In this document: piece by piece, positions 15,399-24,690 of the stretch
Layout: every line of letters starts with the position of its first letter
How positions within the stretch are numbered: position 1 is the stretch's first letter
Assembly: GCA_910587395.1 (NCBI GenBank)
Contig: CAJULJ010000015.1
Coordinates: 1-57,072 of the forward strand
DNA length: 57,072 nt
From: an uncultured Oscillospiraceae bacterium
GTDB taxonomy: Bacteria; Bacillota; Clostridia; Oscillospirales; Oscillospiraceae
Direction of reading: 5' to 3'
Made by a program: the position numbers and the translations under genes
The notes under the pieces: model-generated
Seen by the model: only the letters and a program-made list of their open reading frames with translations
Databases searched by the model: none
Told to the model about the DNA's origin: nothing

Positions 15399-15893
15399 AT
15401 GGAGTGGACGCGGGAGGAATTTGCCGCGGCGGTGACGGAGCACGGCCGCCGGATGTACCGGGCGGCCCGCGCGGTGCTGGACAGCGACGCGGACGCGGAG
15501 GACGCGGTATCCCAGGCGGTCTTGCAGGCGTGGCAGTCGCTGGACAGTCTGCGGGACAAATCGGCGGTGCGGCCCTGGCTGGTGAAAATCGCGGTGAACT
15601 GCGCTTACGCCCAGCGGCGCAGGCAGGGCAGGGTGGTTTACCTGGAGGACCTGGCCCAGGAGCCCGCCGCCCAGGACCAGCCCCAGGACGGCGGGCTGTG
15701 GGAAGCGGTGTCCGCCCTGCCGCCTGAGCGGCGGGTGGTGGTGGCGCTGTTCTACTACGAGGACATGAGCGTGGAGCAGATCGCCAGGTGCCTTCACGTC
15801 CCCCAGGGGACGGTGAAATCCCGGCTTGCAAGAGCCCGAAGGCAGCTGAAGGAAATGCTTCAAGGACAGGAGGGCGAGTATGGAACAATTTGA
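15399..15893 (+). CDS. ECF RNA polymerase sigma factor 1
   Basis: The 164-residue sigma-70 family ECF factor has region 2 (about 5-70; DAEDAVSQAVLQAWQSLDSLRD binds the -10) and region 4 (about 105-160; SVEQIARCLHVPQGTVKSRLARAR is the HTH). Possible starts are 15387, 15390 and 15399; the last is preferred because AAAGGGG lies 12 nt upstream and too close to the others. The stop overlaps the start of the anti-sigma gene by 14 nt, so the two products are coupled. The pair likely senses an envelope signal, as DUF4179-like partners of ECF factors are membrane proteins. Confidence 0.88.
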   Translation: MEWTREEFAAAVTEHGRRMYRAARAVLDSDADAEDAVSQAVLQAWQSLDSLRDKSAVRPWLVKIAVNCAYAQRRRQGRVVYLEDLAQEPAAQDQPQDGGLWEAVSALPPERRVVVALFYYEDMSVEQIARCLHVPQGTVKSRLARARRQLKEMLQGQEGEYGTI

Positions 15894-16899
15894 TCAAAGG
15901 CTGAGAGCAATGGCTGAAAAGGAGGAATGTATCGTGCCGAAGGGATTTGACGAGCGTTTGGAGAACGTGCTGGACGAGCTGCCGCCCCAGAAGAAAAAGC
16001 GCGGGCTGGGAGCGGTGAAGGGAGTGCTGGTGGCCGCGGCGGCCTGCGTGCTGCTGGTGGGCACGGCCTTCGGCGCGTCCCCCGGACTGCGGGAGGTGCT
16101 GGCGGAGGCTTTGGGCGGCTTTGCGCCCTATGCTCAGGAGCAGGAGGACAAGACGTATACCATTGACGGCTTGGAATTTAAGGTGAAGTCCGTGCTGGCG
16201 GACGACTTCACCATCCGGGCCTATGTGGAGGTCCGGGATCCGGAGGGGGACATCTTCGACAAGATCGACGACCTCACCATACCCACCCGAGTGAGCGGAG
16301 GGGTGGATGTTCCCTTCGTCCATGAGTGGCTGGCGCCGGACGCCACCGAGAGCTGGATGAGCGGCGCGGAGTGCCTGAGCTATGACGCGGAGAGCCGGAC
16401 GGCCCTGCTGGTGGTGTCCACCTGGAAGACCATGCCAGAGGACATGACCGAGGCTGCGGTGCAGGTGAGGGCGATGAACAGCTACCTGACGGGGGATTAT
16501 GAAGAGGTATGGCGGAATCGGTGGGGCCGCGCCATCCCGGTGGAGGTGAAGTCGGTGGACACCACCGTGCTGGGCAAGGACACGGCGCTGGTTTCCGGTC
16601 TGGATGCGGAGGAAGCCCGCCTGTCCCCCTTGGGCCTGACCCTGATCTTCCACGATTATGAGATCCACCGCCCCATCCTGGAGGGGGAGGCCCTTAATGG
16701 GACCGATGGGGCCAATGTCAGCGTCAAGCTGGCGGACGGCTCCATCGTGGAGGCTCCCTGGGGTGGGCACTGCGGAATCTTCCTGCCGCCTTACGACGAG
16801 AACAGCAGCCGGGTGATAATCATGAACTTCCGAGAGCCGGTGGAGCTGGAGCAAATCGACGGAGTGTATATTGGGGAGGACTATTTCCCCATAAAGTAA
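15880..16899 (+). CDS. Membrane anti-sigma factor, DUF4179-like
   Basis: This 339-residue partner of the ECF sigma begins with a cytoplasmic helix region (1-40) predicted to hold the sigma factor, a single membrane helix (about 47-65, VLVAAAACVLLVGTAFG) and a large external domain (about 70-339) with beta-rich sequence. The layout is the same as in the second pair at 25384. No zinc-binding HxxxCxxC motif is seen, so it is not a ZAS-type anti-sigma. What the outer domain senses is unknown. Confidence 0.75.
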   Translation: MEQFDQRLRAMAEKEECIVPKGFDERLENVLDELPPQKKKRGLGAVKGVLVAAAACVLLVGTAFGASPGLREVLAEALGGFAPYAQEQEDKTYTIDGLEFKVKSVLADDFTIRAYVEVRDPEGDIFDKIDDLTIPTRVSGGVDVPFVHEWLAPDATESWMSGAECLSYDAESRTALLVVSTWKTMPEDMTEAAVQVRAMNSYLTGDYEEVWRNRWGRAIPVEVKSVDTTVLGKDTALVSGLDAEEARLSPLGLTLIFHDYEIHRPILEGEALNGTDGANVSVKLADGSIVEAPWGGHCGIFLPPYDENSSRVIIMNFREPVELEQIDGVYIGEDYFPIK

Positions 16900-16911
16900 T
16901 CCACAGCGCAA

Positions 16912-16948
16912 AAAGTGGGACCCAGGGCTTGTCCTTGGGTCCCGCTTT
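16912..16948 (+). terminator. Terminator of ECF operon 1
   Basis: The arms AAAGtGGGACCCA and TGGGTCCCgCTTT pair with a central G-T position and an 11-nt loop, 12 nt after the anti-sigma stop, followed by AT-rich sequence. Confidence 0.65.
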
Positions 16949-16980
16949 ATGGTTGCGTCCCGGTTTGGAGCGCCTTACCT

Positions 16981-19123
16981 TTACTGGTCCAGCCAGACCA
17001 CCCCGGCGGCGTCCAGCCACCAAACCACCTCCGCCGGGCCGCCGTTTTCGTCCGTCCAGGTGTGCCACGCGGCGTTCTCCTTTTGGTCCTGGGCCTCAAC
17101 CGCGGCGTCAAATTCCTGCTGTGTGGCGGGAGCGCCGTCTACAAAGTACAGCTCCCAGGGAGGAGCATCGCTACTCTCGCACCAAGTGAAATCGGAAGTC
17201 TCCATTTCGGAGGGGGTAAAGGCGGAAACCGCATGATATCCCCAGTCTCCCGCGCCGGAAGAGCCGCGGGAGGTCCCGTCTGTTTTGAGGTTTTGCAGCC
17301 CGCGGGGGACCGTGTGGTACCCGTAAATCCCGTCCGCTGTCTGGTGCAGGGTCAGATAACCGCCTTGACCGCTCAATTTTCAGAATGAGCTCGGTGGTTC
17401 CGTCGTGGTCCAAATCCAAGATTGTGTACCGCTCCACATGGAAGGAAACCTCGTCGGACGGGGTGACGGCGCGGGTCAGATTGCTGAAGCGCAGAATCAT
17501 GCCTGGCTCCGTGGCATAAAATTCAAAGTCCAGGGTGCTTGGGTAACCAGAGACCTGCGCTGCCGGGGAATGGAAGCTCTCCAGGTTGGGAATGGATGTG
17601 ATGTCCGGGGTAGACTCCGTTTCAAGAGCGGCTGTATGGTTGCGGTAATAGTCCTTTCCCGCCGTCAGCAGCTTGGCGGCGATGCGGGCGGCTTTCACCG
17701 CCTCCTCATCGGAGATGGACGCGGGATAAAAGCGGGTCCCTCCCTCCGGAGTGCTGCCGTAGGGCATCCGCTGCCTCCAGACGGTTCCACTGTCCAAATT
17801 TACGGAGAACACCCAGTAGCCTACCTCGCTATTGCGGCTGAACATGGCGGTGGGCCGGGTGATGATGGTGACATCGGAGCCGGGGCCGCCCTCCCAGTTG
17901 GCCTCGATATGGCCCTCGATGCCGTCGGTGAAGGGTGGGTATACCAGGGTCAGCTCCGGGTCGTAATAGTCACCGTGCCGCCAGTCCGGATTCCAGAAGG
18001 CCCCGCGGGTCAGCTCCACGCCGTCCACGGTGCCGTCCATACGGACATAGGGCTTGCCGTCGCTGTCCGTTTCCAGGGAGAAGGTCAAATCAGCGGTAAC
18101 ACCGGCCGCCGGGGACGTGTCCGGCTTATCTGCCTGCCCGAAGGCGCACACGCAGGCCAGCGCCGTAGCGGCGACCGCCGCCACCGCCGCCCAAAGCCAC
18201 CGCTTGGGGGCGCGGGCGATGCGGGTCACCCGGTCGAAAACGCTCTTCTGCCCCCCGGTCATGGTGGTGGCGCACCGCAGCAGGTCGCCGGGTCGGGGCT
18301 TCACCGTGATGAGGGCCAGCAGGGTGCGGCCATAGGCGAAGCGTTCCTCCGCGCCCAGGCGCTTCAGCGTTCCCTCATCACAGGCCAGCTCACAGTCCCG
18401 GCGGCTGAGCTCCACCGACAGCCACACCAGCGGATTCCACCAGTGGAGGCAGAGCGCCGCGCTGCGCAGGCCGTTCCAGATGTGGTCCCCGTGGCGGAAA
18501 TGGGTATACTCGTGGGCCAGCACATGGCGGAGCATGTCCGGGTCCGCCGCCGTCTCCGGGGTGACGTATACCGCGGGCCGCAAAATCCCGAACAGGCAGG
18601 GGGAGGGGAGCCCCGGCGCGGTATATACGGGTAAGGGGTAGCCCGCTTCCTCCAACCGGGTCCGCACCCGCCGCAGCCGAAGGGCAAAGCTGGTGTTGGA
18701 GAGGATAAATGCCGCCGCCATAGCTGCGGACCCGGCCAGCCACAGCCAGCCCAGGACCTGTAGAGCCGTCAGGGGTTCTACTTTTACTGTGGCGGGTGCG
18801 GGGTCGGCATTGTAGACCAAGACCGTCCCGCCGGGCAGCTCCTCGGAGAGGGCCGGAGAGGCGGAGACGGCGGGGTACGGGGCCTCCCATTCCGGCGGGT
18901 CCGCCGTGAGCTGTTCCAGCCCGGTCTCCCGCAGGATGGACGTACCGGTGGGAGAGGGGAATAGCTGTACCGGCACCAGCAGACGCACCAGCACCACCGC
19001 CCACAAAGCGTATCGCAGCCCGCCGCTGATCCGCTTTCCCAGCAACGCCCGCAGGGCCAGCACGGCCAAGATCAAAAACGCGGAGGTGAGCAGCCACTCA
19101 GAAAGGACCGAAATCAGCTTCAT
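16981..19123 (-). pseudogene. BlaR1/MecR1-like M56 sensor protease, frameshifted near its C-terminus
   Basis: M56 proteins are membrane zinc proteases that sense a signal and trigger cleavage of a BlaI-type repressor. The N-terminal half has four membrane helices (about 5-25, 33-52, 120-145, 310-330) and the protease motif HEYTH near residue 204. A large external C-terminal domain follows. The frame from 19123 runs to 17171, but after TTELILKIE (about residue 583) it turns into non-conserved sequence. The correct continuation, SGQGGYLTLHQ onward, lies in another frame and ends at 16981. Removing one A from the A4 run (17380-17377) restores one frame of about 714 residues (ELILKLSGQGG). The gene is therefore disrupted, or the sequence has a one-base error. 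It overlaps blaI by ATGA. Confidence 0.8.
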
Positions 19124-19503
19124 TTCCCAGCCTCCTGTTCCGCCTCGTCCAGAATAGCCCGCAGCTGGGCGATCTGGTCCCGGCTCAGCCCCTCCTGTTT
19201 GGCCATGGCGCTCATCATCATGCCCACGCTGCCCTGGTACACCCGGTCCAGAAAGCTTTTCGTCTCGGCGGTCACGGCCCGCTCCCGCTCCACCAGGGGG
19301 ACGTAAGCCTTGCCCCGGCCCGCCTGTTCACAGCGCACCAGCCCCTTAGCCTCCATGCGGTGCAGGGTGGTTATGGTGGTACTGCGGGCCCAGCCCACCG
19401 TTTTCTCCAGCTCGCTGGCAATCTGCATCACCGTGCGGGGATTTTGCTCCCAAAGGCAGTTGAGGATGTTCCATTCGCTGGCAGTCAGCTTGATGTCCTC
19501 CAT
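19120..19503 (-). CDS. BlaI/MecI-family repressor 1
   Basis: The 127-residue protein has the winged-helix Penicillinase_R domain (about 1-75: LTASEWNILNCLWEQNP, then VGWARSTTITTLHRMEAKGLV) and a C-terminal dimerisation part. ATG at 19503 has AAGGAGGTG 6 nt upstream; an in-frame ATG at 19545 lies in the promoter. It would repress its own operon through the two dyads at 19519-19565 and be relieved by the M56 protease encoded by the overlapping next gene. Confidence 0.9.
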   Translation of the reverse strand: MEDIKLTASEWNILNCLWEQNPRTVMQIASELEKTVGWARSTTITTLHRMEAKGLVRCEQAGRGKAYVPLVERERAVTAETKSFLDRVYQGSVGMMMSAMAKQEGLSRDQIAQLRAILDEAEQEAGK

Positions 19504-19518
19504 CGTCCGCACCTCCTT

Positions 19519-19533
19519 GTCTACGTTGTAGAC
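19519..19533. promoter_or_regulatory. BlaI-type operator O2
   Basis: GTCTACgttGTAGAC is a perfect 6-bp dyad of the kind bound by BlaI/MecI regulators (core TAC/GTA symmetry). It lies just downstream of the -10 box and reaches to the ribosome binding site of blaI. Confidence 0.65.
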
Positions 19534-19535
19534 AT

Positions 19536-19564
19536 AGTATAGCACGGCTAGTCTACAATGTCAA
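19536..19564 (-). promoter_or_regulatory. Promoter of the blaI-M56 operon 1
   Basis: Minus-strand TTGACA (19564-19559) and TATACT (19541-19536) are both near-perfect with a 17-nt spacer, flanked by operators O1 and O2. A strong promoter under tight repression is the usual design for such operons. Confidence 0.85.
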
Positions 19565-19565
19565 C
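19551..19565. promoter_or_regulatory. BlaI-type operator O1 overlapping the -35 box
   Basis: GTCTACaatGTCAAC is a 15-bp imperfect dyad matching O2 in its left half and partly in its right half. It overlaps the -35 box, so binding would exclude RNA polymerase. Confidence 0.5.
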
Positions 19566-19596
19566 AGAGATTCGGGCGCGGCTCTACGCGCAGAAT

Positions 19597-19635
19597 AAGC
19601 TCCTCCTTCCGGCGCATGGCCGGAAGGAGGAGCTT
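19597..19635 (-). terminator. Terminator after the nitrite/sulfite reductase gene
   Basis: A perfect 17-bp stem (AAGCTCCTCCTTCCGGC paired with its complement) closes a 5-nt loop, 6 nt past the reductase stop on the minus strand, followed by ATTCTG. It separates the reductase from the blaI promoter. Confidence 0.75.
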
Positions 19636-19641
19636 GCAAAA

Positions 19642-21189
19642 TCACTGGAGCGCTTCGTACTTGGCGATGATGGCGTCCCGCTCCTGGGCGTGGCTGTCGG
19701 ACCAGCTCTGCCAGTCTTGGCCCTGGGCAGCGGCGGCCCGGCCCAGCTCCACCAGCATGGCGGGCAGGTGCTTTTCCAAAATGGTGGCAACGCACTGGCC
19801 GAAGCGGGCCTTGCCCACCTTGTCACTGCCGCCCAGATACATGCGGAAGGCGGGTATGGGAACCTTGTCGATGGGCTTCACCCCGCCCTGGAAGCCGATG
19901 GTCCCGGACTGATGGGCGGAGCAGCTGGAGGGACAGCCGGAGAAGCACACCCGGGGCAGGGCCCCGTCGGGCAGACCGGCCTCGCGGACCGCGTCCACCG
20001 CGGCGCGCAGGGCGCTCTGGCTGTCCCGAACGCCCTGCTGGCAGATGGCGGCGCCCACACAGGCCACGCTGTACTCAAACTGGGTCTGAGCGCCGTCGGC
20101 GGTGGCCGCCAGCACCTGTCCCGCCTCACCGGCGGTGAGGTTGACGATATACAGCGTTTCCTCCGGGGCGGCGCGCAGCTCCACCTGGGGCATATTCTTC
20201 AGCAGTTCGTAGAGCTGCCCCAGCTTTTCCGGGGGCATCATCCCGCCGATGGGGTGGTATTTGACCGCGTACAGCCCAGGCTGCTTCTGGGGGATGGCCC
20301 GGGGGTCCGTGATTTCGCCGTCCCCGGCCTTGACCACAGGGACGGGGGTGATGTCCAGGTCCAGCCCGCCCGCCGCCTTGGCGGCGGCCACATTGTCCAG
20401 AAACGCCTTCTTCAAGCCATCCTGGCCCAAAGTCTCCTGCATGAAGCGGGTGCGGGCTTTTGCCCGATTTTGATAGTTGCCGTGGGCGCAGAAGGTGTCG
20501 ACCATGGCCTTGATATAATATAAAATCTCTCTGGGGGAGACATGCTCATCCACCAGCAGGCCCATGGACGGGTTGGCCGCGCCCAGCCCTCCGGCGATGC
20601 GCAGGGAGAAGGTGCCGTCGGCCTGGGCTTGGAAGCCCATGTCCCGGAAGGCGCTGTGGACGCAGTCGTCCGCGCCGTTGGAGATGGCTACCTTCAGCTT
20701 GCGGGGCATGTGGATGTCCCGAGCAATGGACAGCAGGTATTCCGTGGCCGCTTCCGCCCAGGGGAGCACGTCGAAGGCCTCGCCGGGCTGGACGCCGGAC
20801 AGAGGGCTGCACATGACGTTGCGGGGATTGTCCCCGCCGCCGCCCCGGGTGAAGATGCCGCAGTCGATGGCCTGTTCCATGAGGGCGGGCACCTGGGCCG
20901 GGGTGAGGTCGTGGAGCTGGATGGCCTCGCAGGTGGTGAGCTTGATCCGGCTGACGCGTTCCTTTTCCACGGTCTCGGCCAGGAATTTCAGCCGATCCAG
21001 GGTCATGCGTCCGCCCGGCATTCGCAGGCGCAGCATATGCTTTCCGTCCTGCCGCTGGGCGTAGGTGCCGAAACCGCCGGAGATGCCCTTGTACGCCTTG
21101 CGGTCCAGCTCGCCCCGGTCAAAGGCGGCGATGGTGCCTTGAAAGTCCTTGATTTCTGTGCGGAAGGTATTGGTCCATTGTTCAGTCAT
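19642..21189 (-). CDS. Ferredoxin-type nitrite/sulfite reductase (siroheme)
   Basis: The 515-residue protein has two repeated half-domains of the nitrite/sulfite reductase ferredoxin-like fold and the siroheme/4Fe-4S site in the C-terminal half (CVGAAICQQG and CFSGCPSSC supply the Cys ligands). The N-terminal motifs GGFGTYAQRQDGKHMLRLRMPGG and GIFTRGGGGDNPRNVMCSP are typical. It reduces nitrite to ammonia or sulfite to sulfide; sequence alone does not decide. It follows pfkA by 23 nt, and pfkA follows ppk1 by 58 nt, so all three may be co-transcribed. Confidence 0.88.
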   Translation of the reverse strand: MTEQWTNTFRTEIKDFQGTIAAFDRGELDRKAYKGISGGFGTYAQRQDGKHMLRLRMPGGRMTLDRLKFLAETVEKERVSRIKLTTCEAIQLHDLTPAQVPALMEQAIDCGIFTRGGGGDNPRNVMCSPLSGVQPGEAFDVLPWAEAATEYLLSIARDIHMPRKLKVAISNGADDCVHSAFRDMGFQAQADGTFSLRIAGGLGAANPSMGLLVDEHVSPREILYYIKAMVDTFCAHGNYQNRAKARTRFMQETLGQDGLKKAFLDNVAAAKAAGGLDLDITPVPVVKAGDGEITDPRAIPQKQPGLYAVKYHPIGGMMPPEKLGQLYELLKNMPQVELRAAPEETLYIVNLTAGEAGQVLAATADGAQTQFEYSVACVGAAICQQGVRDSQSALRAAVDAVREAGLPDGALPRVCFSGCPSSCSAHQSGTIGFQGGVKPIDKVPIPAFRMYLGGSDKVGKARFGQCVATILEKHLPAMLVELGRAAAAQGQDWQSWSDSHAQERDAIIAKYEALQ

Positions 21190-21212
21190 CCGGTATTTTC
21201 CTGCCTTTCTGA

Positions 21213-22298
21213 TCAGTCGTCGCCGAAGCTGATGCCCAGCAGACGGGCCTCTGTGATGATGTCGGACTTGGGGTCGATGGTCTTGAGCTTGCCCGCGATC
21301 TCCTTCAAAGGCACGGAGGTGATAACGCGGTCGTGGATGGCCACCATGCTGCCATATTCGCCCTTGGAGATCATCAGCGCCGCCGTGGCGCCCAGGCGGG
21401 AGGACAGCACCCGGTCATAGGCACAGGGATTGCCGCCCCGCTGCATGTGGCCGGGGACGGTGACGCGCACTTCCTTGCCGGTCTTTTTCAGAATCTTGTC
21501 CGCGATGGCGTAGGATACGGAGGGGAACTGCTCCAGCACCTCAGCCATGTGCTTTTTGTACTCCTTTTTGGACATGGCGGCCTCTTTTTCAGACAGAGCG
21601 CCCTCGGCCACCGCCAGGATGGTGAAGCCGTGGCCTGCGGAGGCCCGCTGGTTGATCTTGGAGATGATGGAGCCGATGTTATAGGGAATCTCCGGGATGA
21701 GGATGATGTCCGCGCCGCCGGCCATGCCGGCGTTCAGGGTCAGCCAGCCCGCCTTGTGGCCCATGACCTCCACCATGAACACCCGGTTGTGGGAGGCGGC
21801 GGTGGTATGGATGCAGTCGATGACGTTGGTGGCGATGTCCACGGCGCTCTGGAAGCCGAAGGTCATGTCGGTGCCCCACAGGTCGTTGTCGATGGTCTTG
21901 GGCAGGCCGATGACGTTCAGTCCCTCCTCACTGAGCAGATTGGCGGTCTTCTGGCTGCCGTTGCCGCCCAGCACCACAAGGCAGTCCAGGCGCAGGCGGC
22001 GGTAGGTGTATTTCATGGCCTCCACCTTGTCCAGACCGTTGGCGTCGGGCTCCCGCATCAGCTTGAAGGGCTGGCGGCTGGAGCCCAGGAAGGTGCCGCC
22101 CCGGGTGAGCAGGCCGGTGAAGTCGATGGGGGAGAGCTTCTTGTACTCCTCATACATCAGGCCCTTGTAGCCGTCGATAAAGCCGATGATCTCGACCTCG
22201 TTTCCATAGATGTTGTACAGGCCCTTGGCCACGCCGCGCATGGTGGCGTTCAGGGCTTGGCAGTCGCCGCCGCTGGTGAGCATTCCGATCCGTTTCAT
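21213..22298 (-). CDS. pfkA: 6-phosphofructokinase
   Basis: This 361-residue glycolytic enzyme phosphorylates fructose 6-phosphate. Motifs are LTSGGDCQALNA at the N-terminus, VLGGNGSQKTA at the phosphoryl-donor site, PKTIDNDL at the catalytic base (Asp), and PGHMQRGG in the substrate site. The Lys in PKTIDND is characteristic of PPi-using and mixed group III enzymes, whereas the Gly of GGNGS is the residue found in ATP enzymes. The donor (ATP or PPi) is therefore uncertain. The size, a little above the 320 of B. subtilis PfkA, fits group III. It lies between ppk1 and the reductase. Confidence 0.92.
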   Translation of the reverse strand: MKRIGMLTSGGDCQALNATMRGVAKGLYNIYGNEVEIIGFIDGYKGLMYEEYKKLSPIDFTGLLTRGGTFLGSSRQPFKLMREPDANGLDKVEAMKYTYRRLRLDCLVVLGGNGSQKTANLLSEEGLNVIGLPKTIDNDLWGTDMTFGFQSAVDIATNVIDCIHTTAASHNRVFMVEVMGHKAGWLTLNAGMAGGADIILIPEIPYNIGSIISKINQRASAGHGFTILAVAEGALSEKEAAMSKKEYKKHMAEVLEQFPSVSYAIADKILKKTGKEVRVTVPGHMQRGGNPCAYDRVLSSRLGATAALMISKGEYGSMVAIHDRVITSVPLKEIAGKLKTIDPKSDIITEARLLGISFGDD

Positions 22299-22356
22299 AC
22301 TGTTGCTTCCTTTCCAACATATATTTTAAGCCGTTCCGGCTGAATAAACGATGGAT

Positions 22357-24648
22357 TCAATTCCGCCTGAGGATGCGGCCCAGCAGGCCGGAGCGCTTGC
22401 TTTTGATCACCGCCACAGGCCGCTTGGACGCGGGGGCGGCCGATTTAGGCGGCGAGGGCTCCTTTTGGGCGGAAGGGGCCGCCTTTGCCGCGGCCCGCCG
22501 TTTGATGACAGGAGCGGCTTTCTTCGCGGGATGGGGCGCGGCGGGCTCCTCCGGCTGAGCGCTGGGCAGCGCCCACGCGCCGCTGCGGGCCTGATCGCAG
22601 AAATGCTCCTGGGAGTTGAAGAGGGGACCCTCAGCACGGGCATATTCGCCGTCCGGCCGCTGGATGCGGCCCTTGGCGGTATCCCGCAGCTCGTCCTGGA
22701 ACACCTGCTCCAGGTGCGCGCGCAGGTGGGCGTCGTAAACGGGGGCCGCCACCTCCACCCGGCGGGTGGTGTTGCGGGTCATAAAGTCGGCGGAGGAGAT
22801 GTATATCCTCCGGCGCTCTCCCTCTCCAAAGATATAGATGCGGGCGTGCTCCAGATAGCGGCCCACGATGCTGGTCACGCGGATATTCTCCGTCAGGCCG
22901 GCCACGCCGCCGATGAGACAGCAGATGCCCCGGATCATCAGGTCGATCTTCACCCCGGCCTGAGACGCCTCGATGAGCTTGTCGATGAGCAGCTTGTCGG
23001 TGAGGCCGTTGAGCTTGAAGCCCAGGTAGGCGGGACCGCCCTGCCGGGCCTGGACGATTTCCTCCTCGATGAGTGCCACGATCTTGCCGCGCAGGCAGGC
23101 GGGGGCCACCATGAGATGGCGGCTGTCCTCCACCACCTCGCCCATGGACAGGCAGTTGAACACCTGGGCGGCGTCCGCGCCGATCTCCGGAGAGGCGGTC
23201 ATGAGGGCGAAGTCGGTGTACAGCCGCACGGTGTCCTCGTTATAGTTTCCCGTGCCCACCTGGGTGATATACTCCACCTGGCCCTGGTGCATCCGGGTGA
23301 TGAGCAGCAGCTTGGAGTGGACCTTCAGCCCGTCCAGGCCGTAGATCACCCGGCAGCCCGCCCGCTCCAGCACCCGGGACCAGCCGATGTTGTTCTCCTC
23401 GTCGAACCGGGCCCGCAGCTCCACCAGGGCCACGACCTCCTTGCCGTTCTCCGCCGCGTCCACCAGCGCCTCCACGATTTTGCTGTTGTGGGCCACCCGG
23501 TAGAGGGTCATCTTGATGGACGCCACCGACGGGTCCTGTCCGGCCTCCTGCAAGAGCCGCAGCAGGGGACGCACGCTCTCATAGGGGTAGCTGAGCATGA
23601 GATCCCGCCTGCGGATCTGCTCCGCCATAGGGACCAGGGGGTCCACATTGGGGGAGTTTTGAGGCACCCGGCGGGGATAGAACAGCTCGGCCTTGTCCCG
23701 CAGCATATCCCGCAGCGCGCCCATAAAGGACAGGTCCAGGGGGATGTCGCTGGCGAAAAAGTGCTTTTTGGACAGCCCCAGACAGCCGCACAGCCCGTCC
23801 CGGACGCTGTCTGTGAGCTTGCCCTGGTATTCCAGCTTCACCGGCTGCAGGCGCTTGCGGCGGCGGATCATCTTCTCCATGCTCTTGCGGTACTCCTCCG
23901 CCAGCATGTCGCTTATCTCAGAGGAGGCGTCGTCCATATGGATGTCCGCGCTGCGCACCAGACGGATGAGCACCGCGCCCTCCACCTTGTAGTGGGCGAA
24001 GATCCTGGACAGGAAGCCGGCAATCAGCTCCTCCACCAGCACGAACCGCTCCCCCTCGCCGGGTAGGGGCACCAAGCGGCGCAGGACGCCCTCGCCGCAG
24101 GGGACGATGCCCATGCGCTCGCCGCCGTTTTTGGTTTTCAGCATGGCCACCGCGTAGATGGACTTGTTGCGCAGGAAGGGGAAGGGCTGCTTGCGCCCGA
24201 TGATCTGGGGGGAGAGCAGCGGGAGGACGTTGGAGGTGAAATACTTCTCCAGGAAGGACTGGGTCTTGTCCTGGAGGGCCGCGAAGCGGCAGATTTCCAC
24301 CCCCTGGCCCGCCAGCTCCCGCAGCAGGTCCTTGCAGATGCGGTCCCGGCCGGACAGATAGGCGCGGGTCTTATCCAGCACGGCGGCCAGCTGCTGGGCG
24401 GAGGTCATGCCGGTTTTGTCGTCGGTGACGCCCAGATGGAGGGTATCCATGAGCATACCCACCCGGACCATATAAAATTCGTCCAGATTGCTCTGAAAGA
24501 TGGAGGCGAAGTTGAGGCGCTCGCACAGGGGATTGGCGGGGTCCTGAGCCTCCTCCAGCACCCGCTTATTGAATTGGAGCCAGGACAGCTCCCGGTTGAC
24601 ACAGCATGGATTCCCGGCCGGAAGGCCGGCTGTGTTTTGCTCTTTCAT
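22357..24648 (-). CDS. ppk1: Polyphosphate kinase 1
   Basis: PPK1 polymerises the terminal phosphate of ATP into polyphosphate. The 763-residue protein carries the N domain (NRELSWLQFNKRVLEEA, residues 18-35), the head domain and two catalytic C domains. The phospho-acceptor His is in LDGLKVHSKLLLITR and the second catalytic region contains EHARIYIFGEGERRRIYISS. An ATG at 24648 is chosen with AAGGGG upstream; GTG at 24657 sits on the site. The last about 75 residues are an added Ala/Pro/Lys-rich tail ending GLLGRILRRN that normal PPK1 lacks. Confidence 0.93.
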   Translation of the reverse strand: MKEQNTAGLPAGNPCCVNRELSWLQFNKRVLEEAQDPANPLCERLNFASIFQSNLDEFYMVRVGMLMDTLHLGVTDDKTGMTSAQQLAAVLDKTRAYLSGRDRICKDLLRELAGQGVEICRFAALQDKTQSFLEKYFTSNVLPLLSPQIIGRKQPFPFLRNKSIYAVAMLKTKNGGERMGIVPCGEGVLRRLVPLPGEGERFVLVEELIAGFLSRIFAHYKVEGAVLIRLVRSADIHMDDASSEISDMLAEEYRKSMEKMIRRRKRLQPVKLEYQGKLTDSVRDGLCGCLGLSKKHFFASDIPLDLSFMGALRDMLRDKAELFYPRRVPQNSPNVDPLVPMAEQIRRRDLMLSYPYESVRPLLRLLQEAGQDPSVASIKMTLYRVAHNSKIVEALVDAAENGKEVVALVELRARFDEENNIGWSRVLERAGCRVIYGLDGLKVHSKLLLITRMHQGQVEYITQVGTGNYNEDTVRLYTDFALMTASPEIGADAAQVFNCLSMGEVVEDSRHLMVAPACLRGKIVALIEEEIVQARQGGPAYLGFKLNGLTDKLLIDKLIEASQAGVKIDLMIRGICCLIGGVAGLTENIRVTSIVGRYLEHARIYIFGEGERRRIYISSADFMTRNTTRRVEVAAPVYDAHLRAHLEQVFQDELRDTAKGRIQRPDGEYARAEGPLFNSQEHFCDQARSGAWALPSAQPEEPAAPHPAKKAAPVIKRRAAAKAAPSAQKEPSPPKSAAPASKRPVAVIKSKRSGLLGRILRRN

Positions 24649-24690
24649 ATCGGTCACGCCCCTTGGTCTTGTTGACTTTCGCTTTTCTTA

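Noticed and set aside
13727..15727. 666-codon plus-strand ORF opposite gdhA
   Set aside because: It is the antisense shadow of gdhA and runs on through the start of the ECF sigma gene; its low-complexity Gly/Val/Leu/His-rich translation is typical of antisense frames in GC-rich genes.
17377..17380. Programmed ribosomal frameshift in the first M56 gene
   Set aside because: The A4 run is not a canonical X-XXY-YYZ slippery heptamer in the zero frame, and no stimulatory structure is evident; an indel is simpler.
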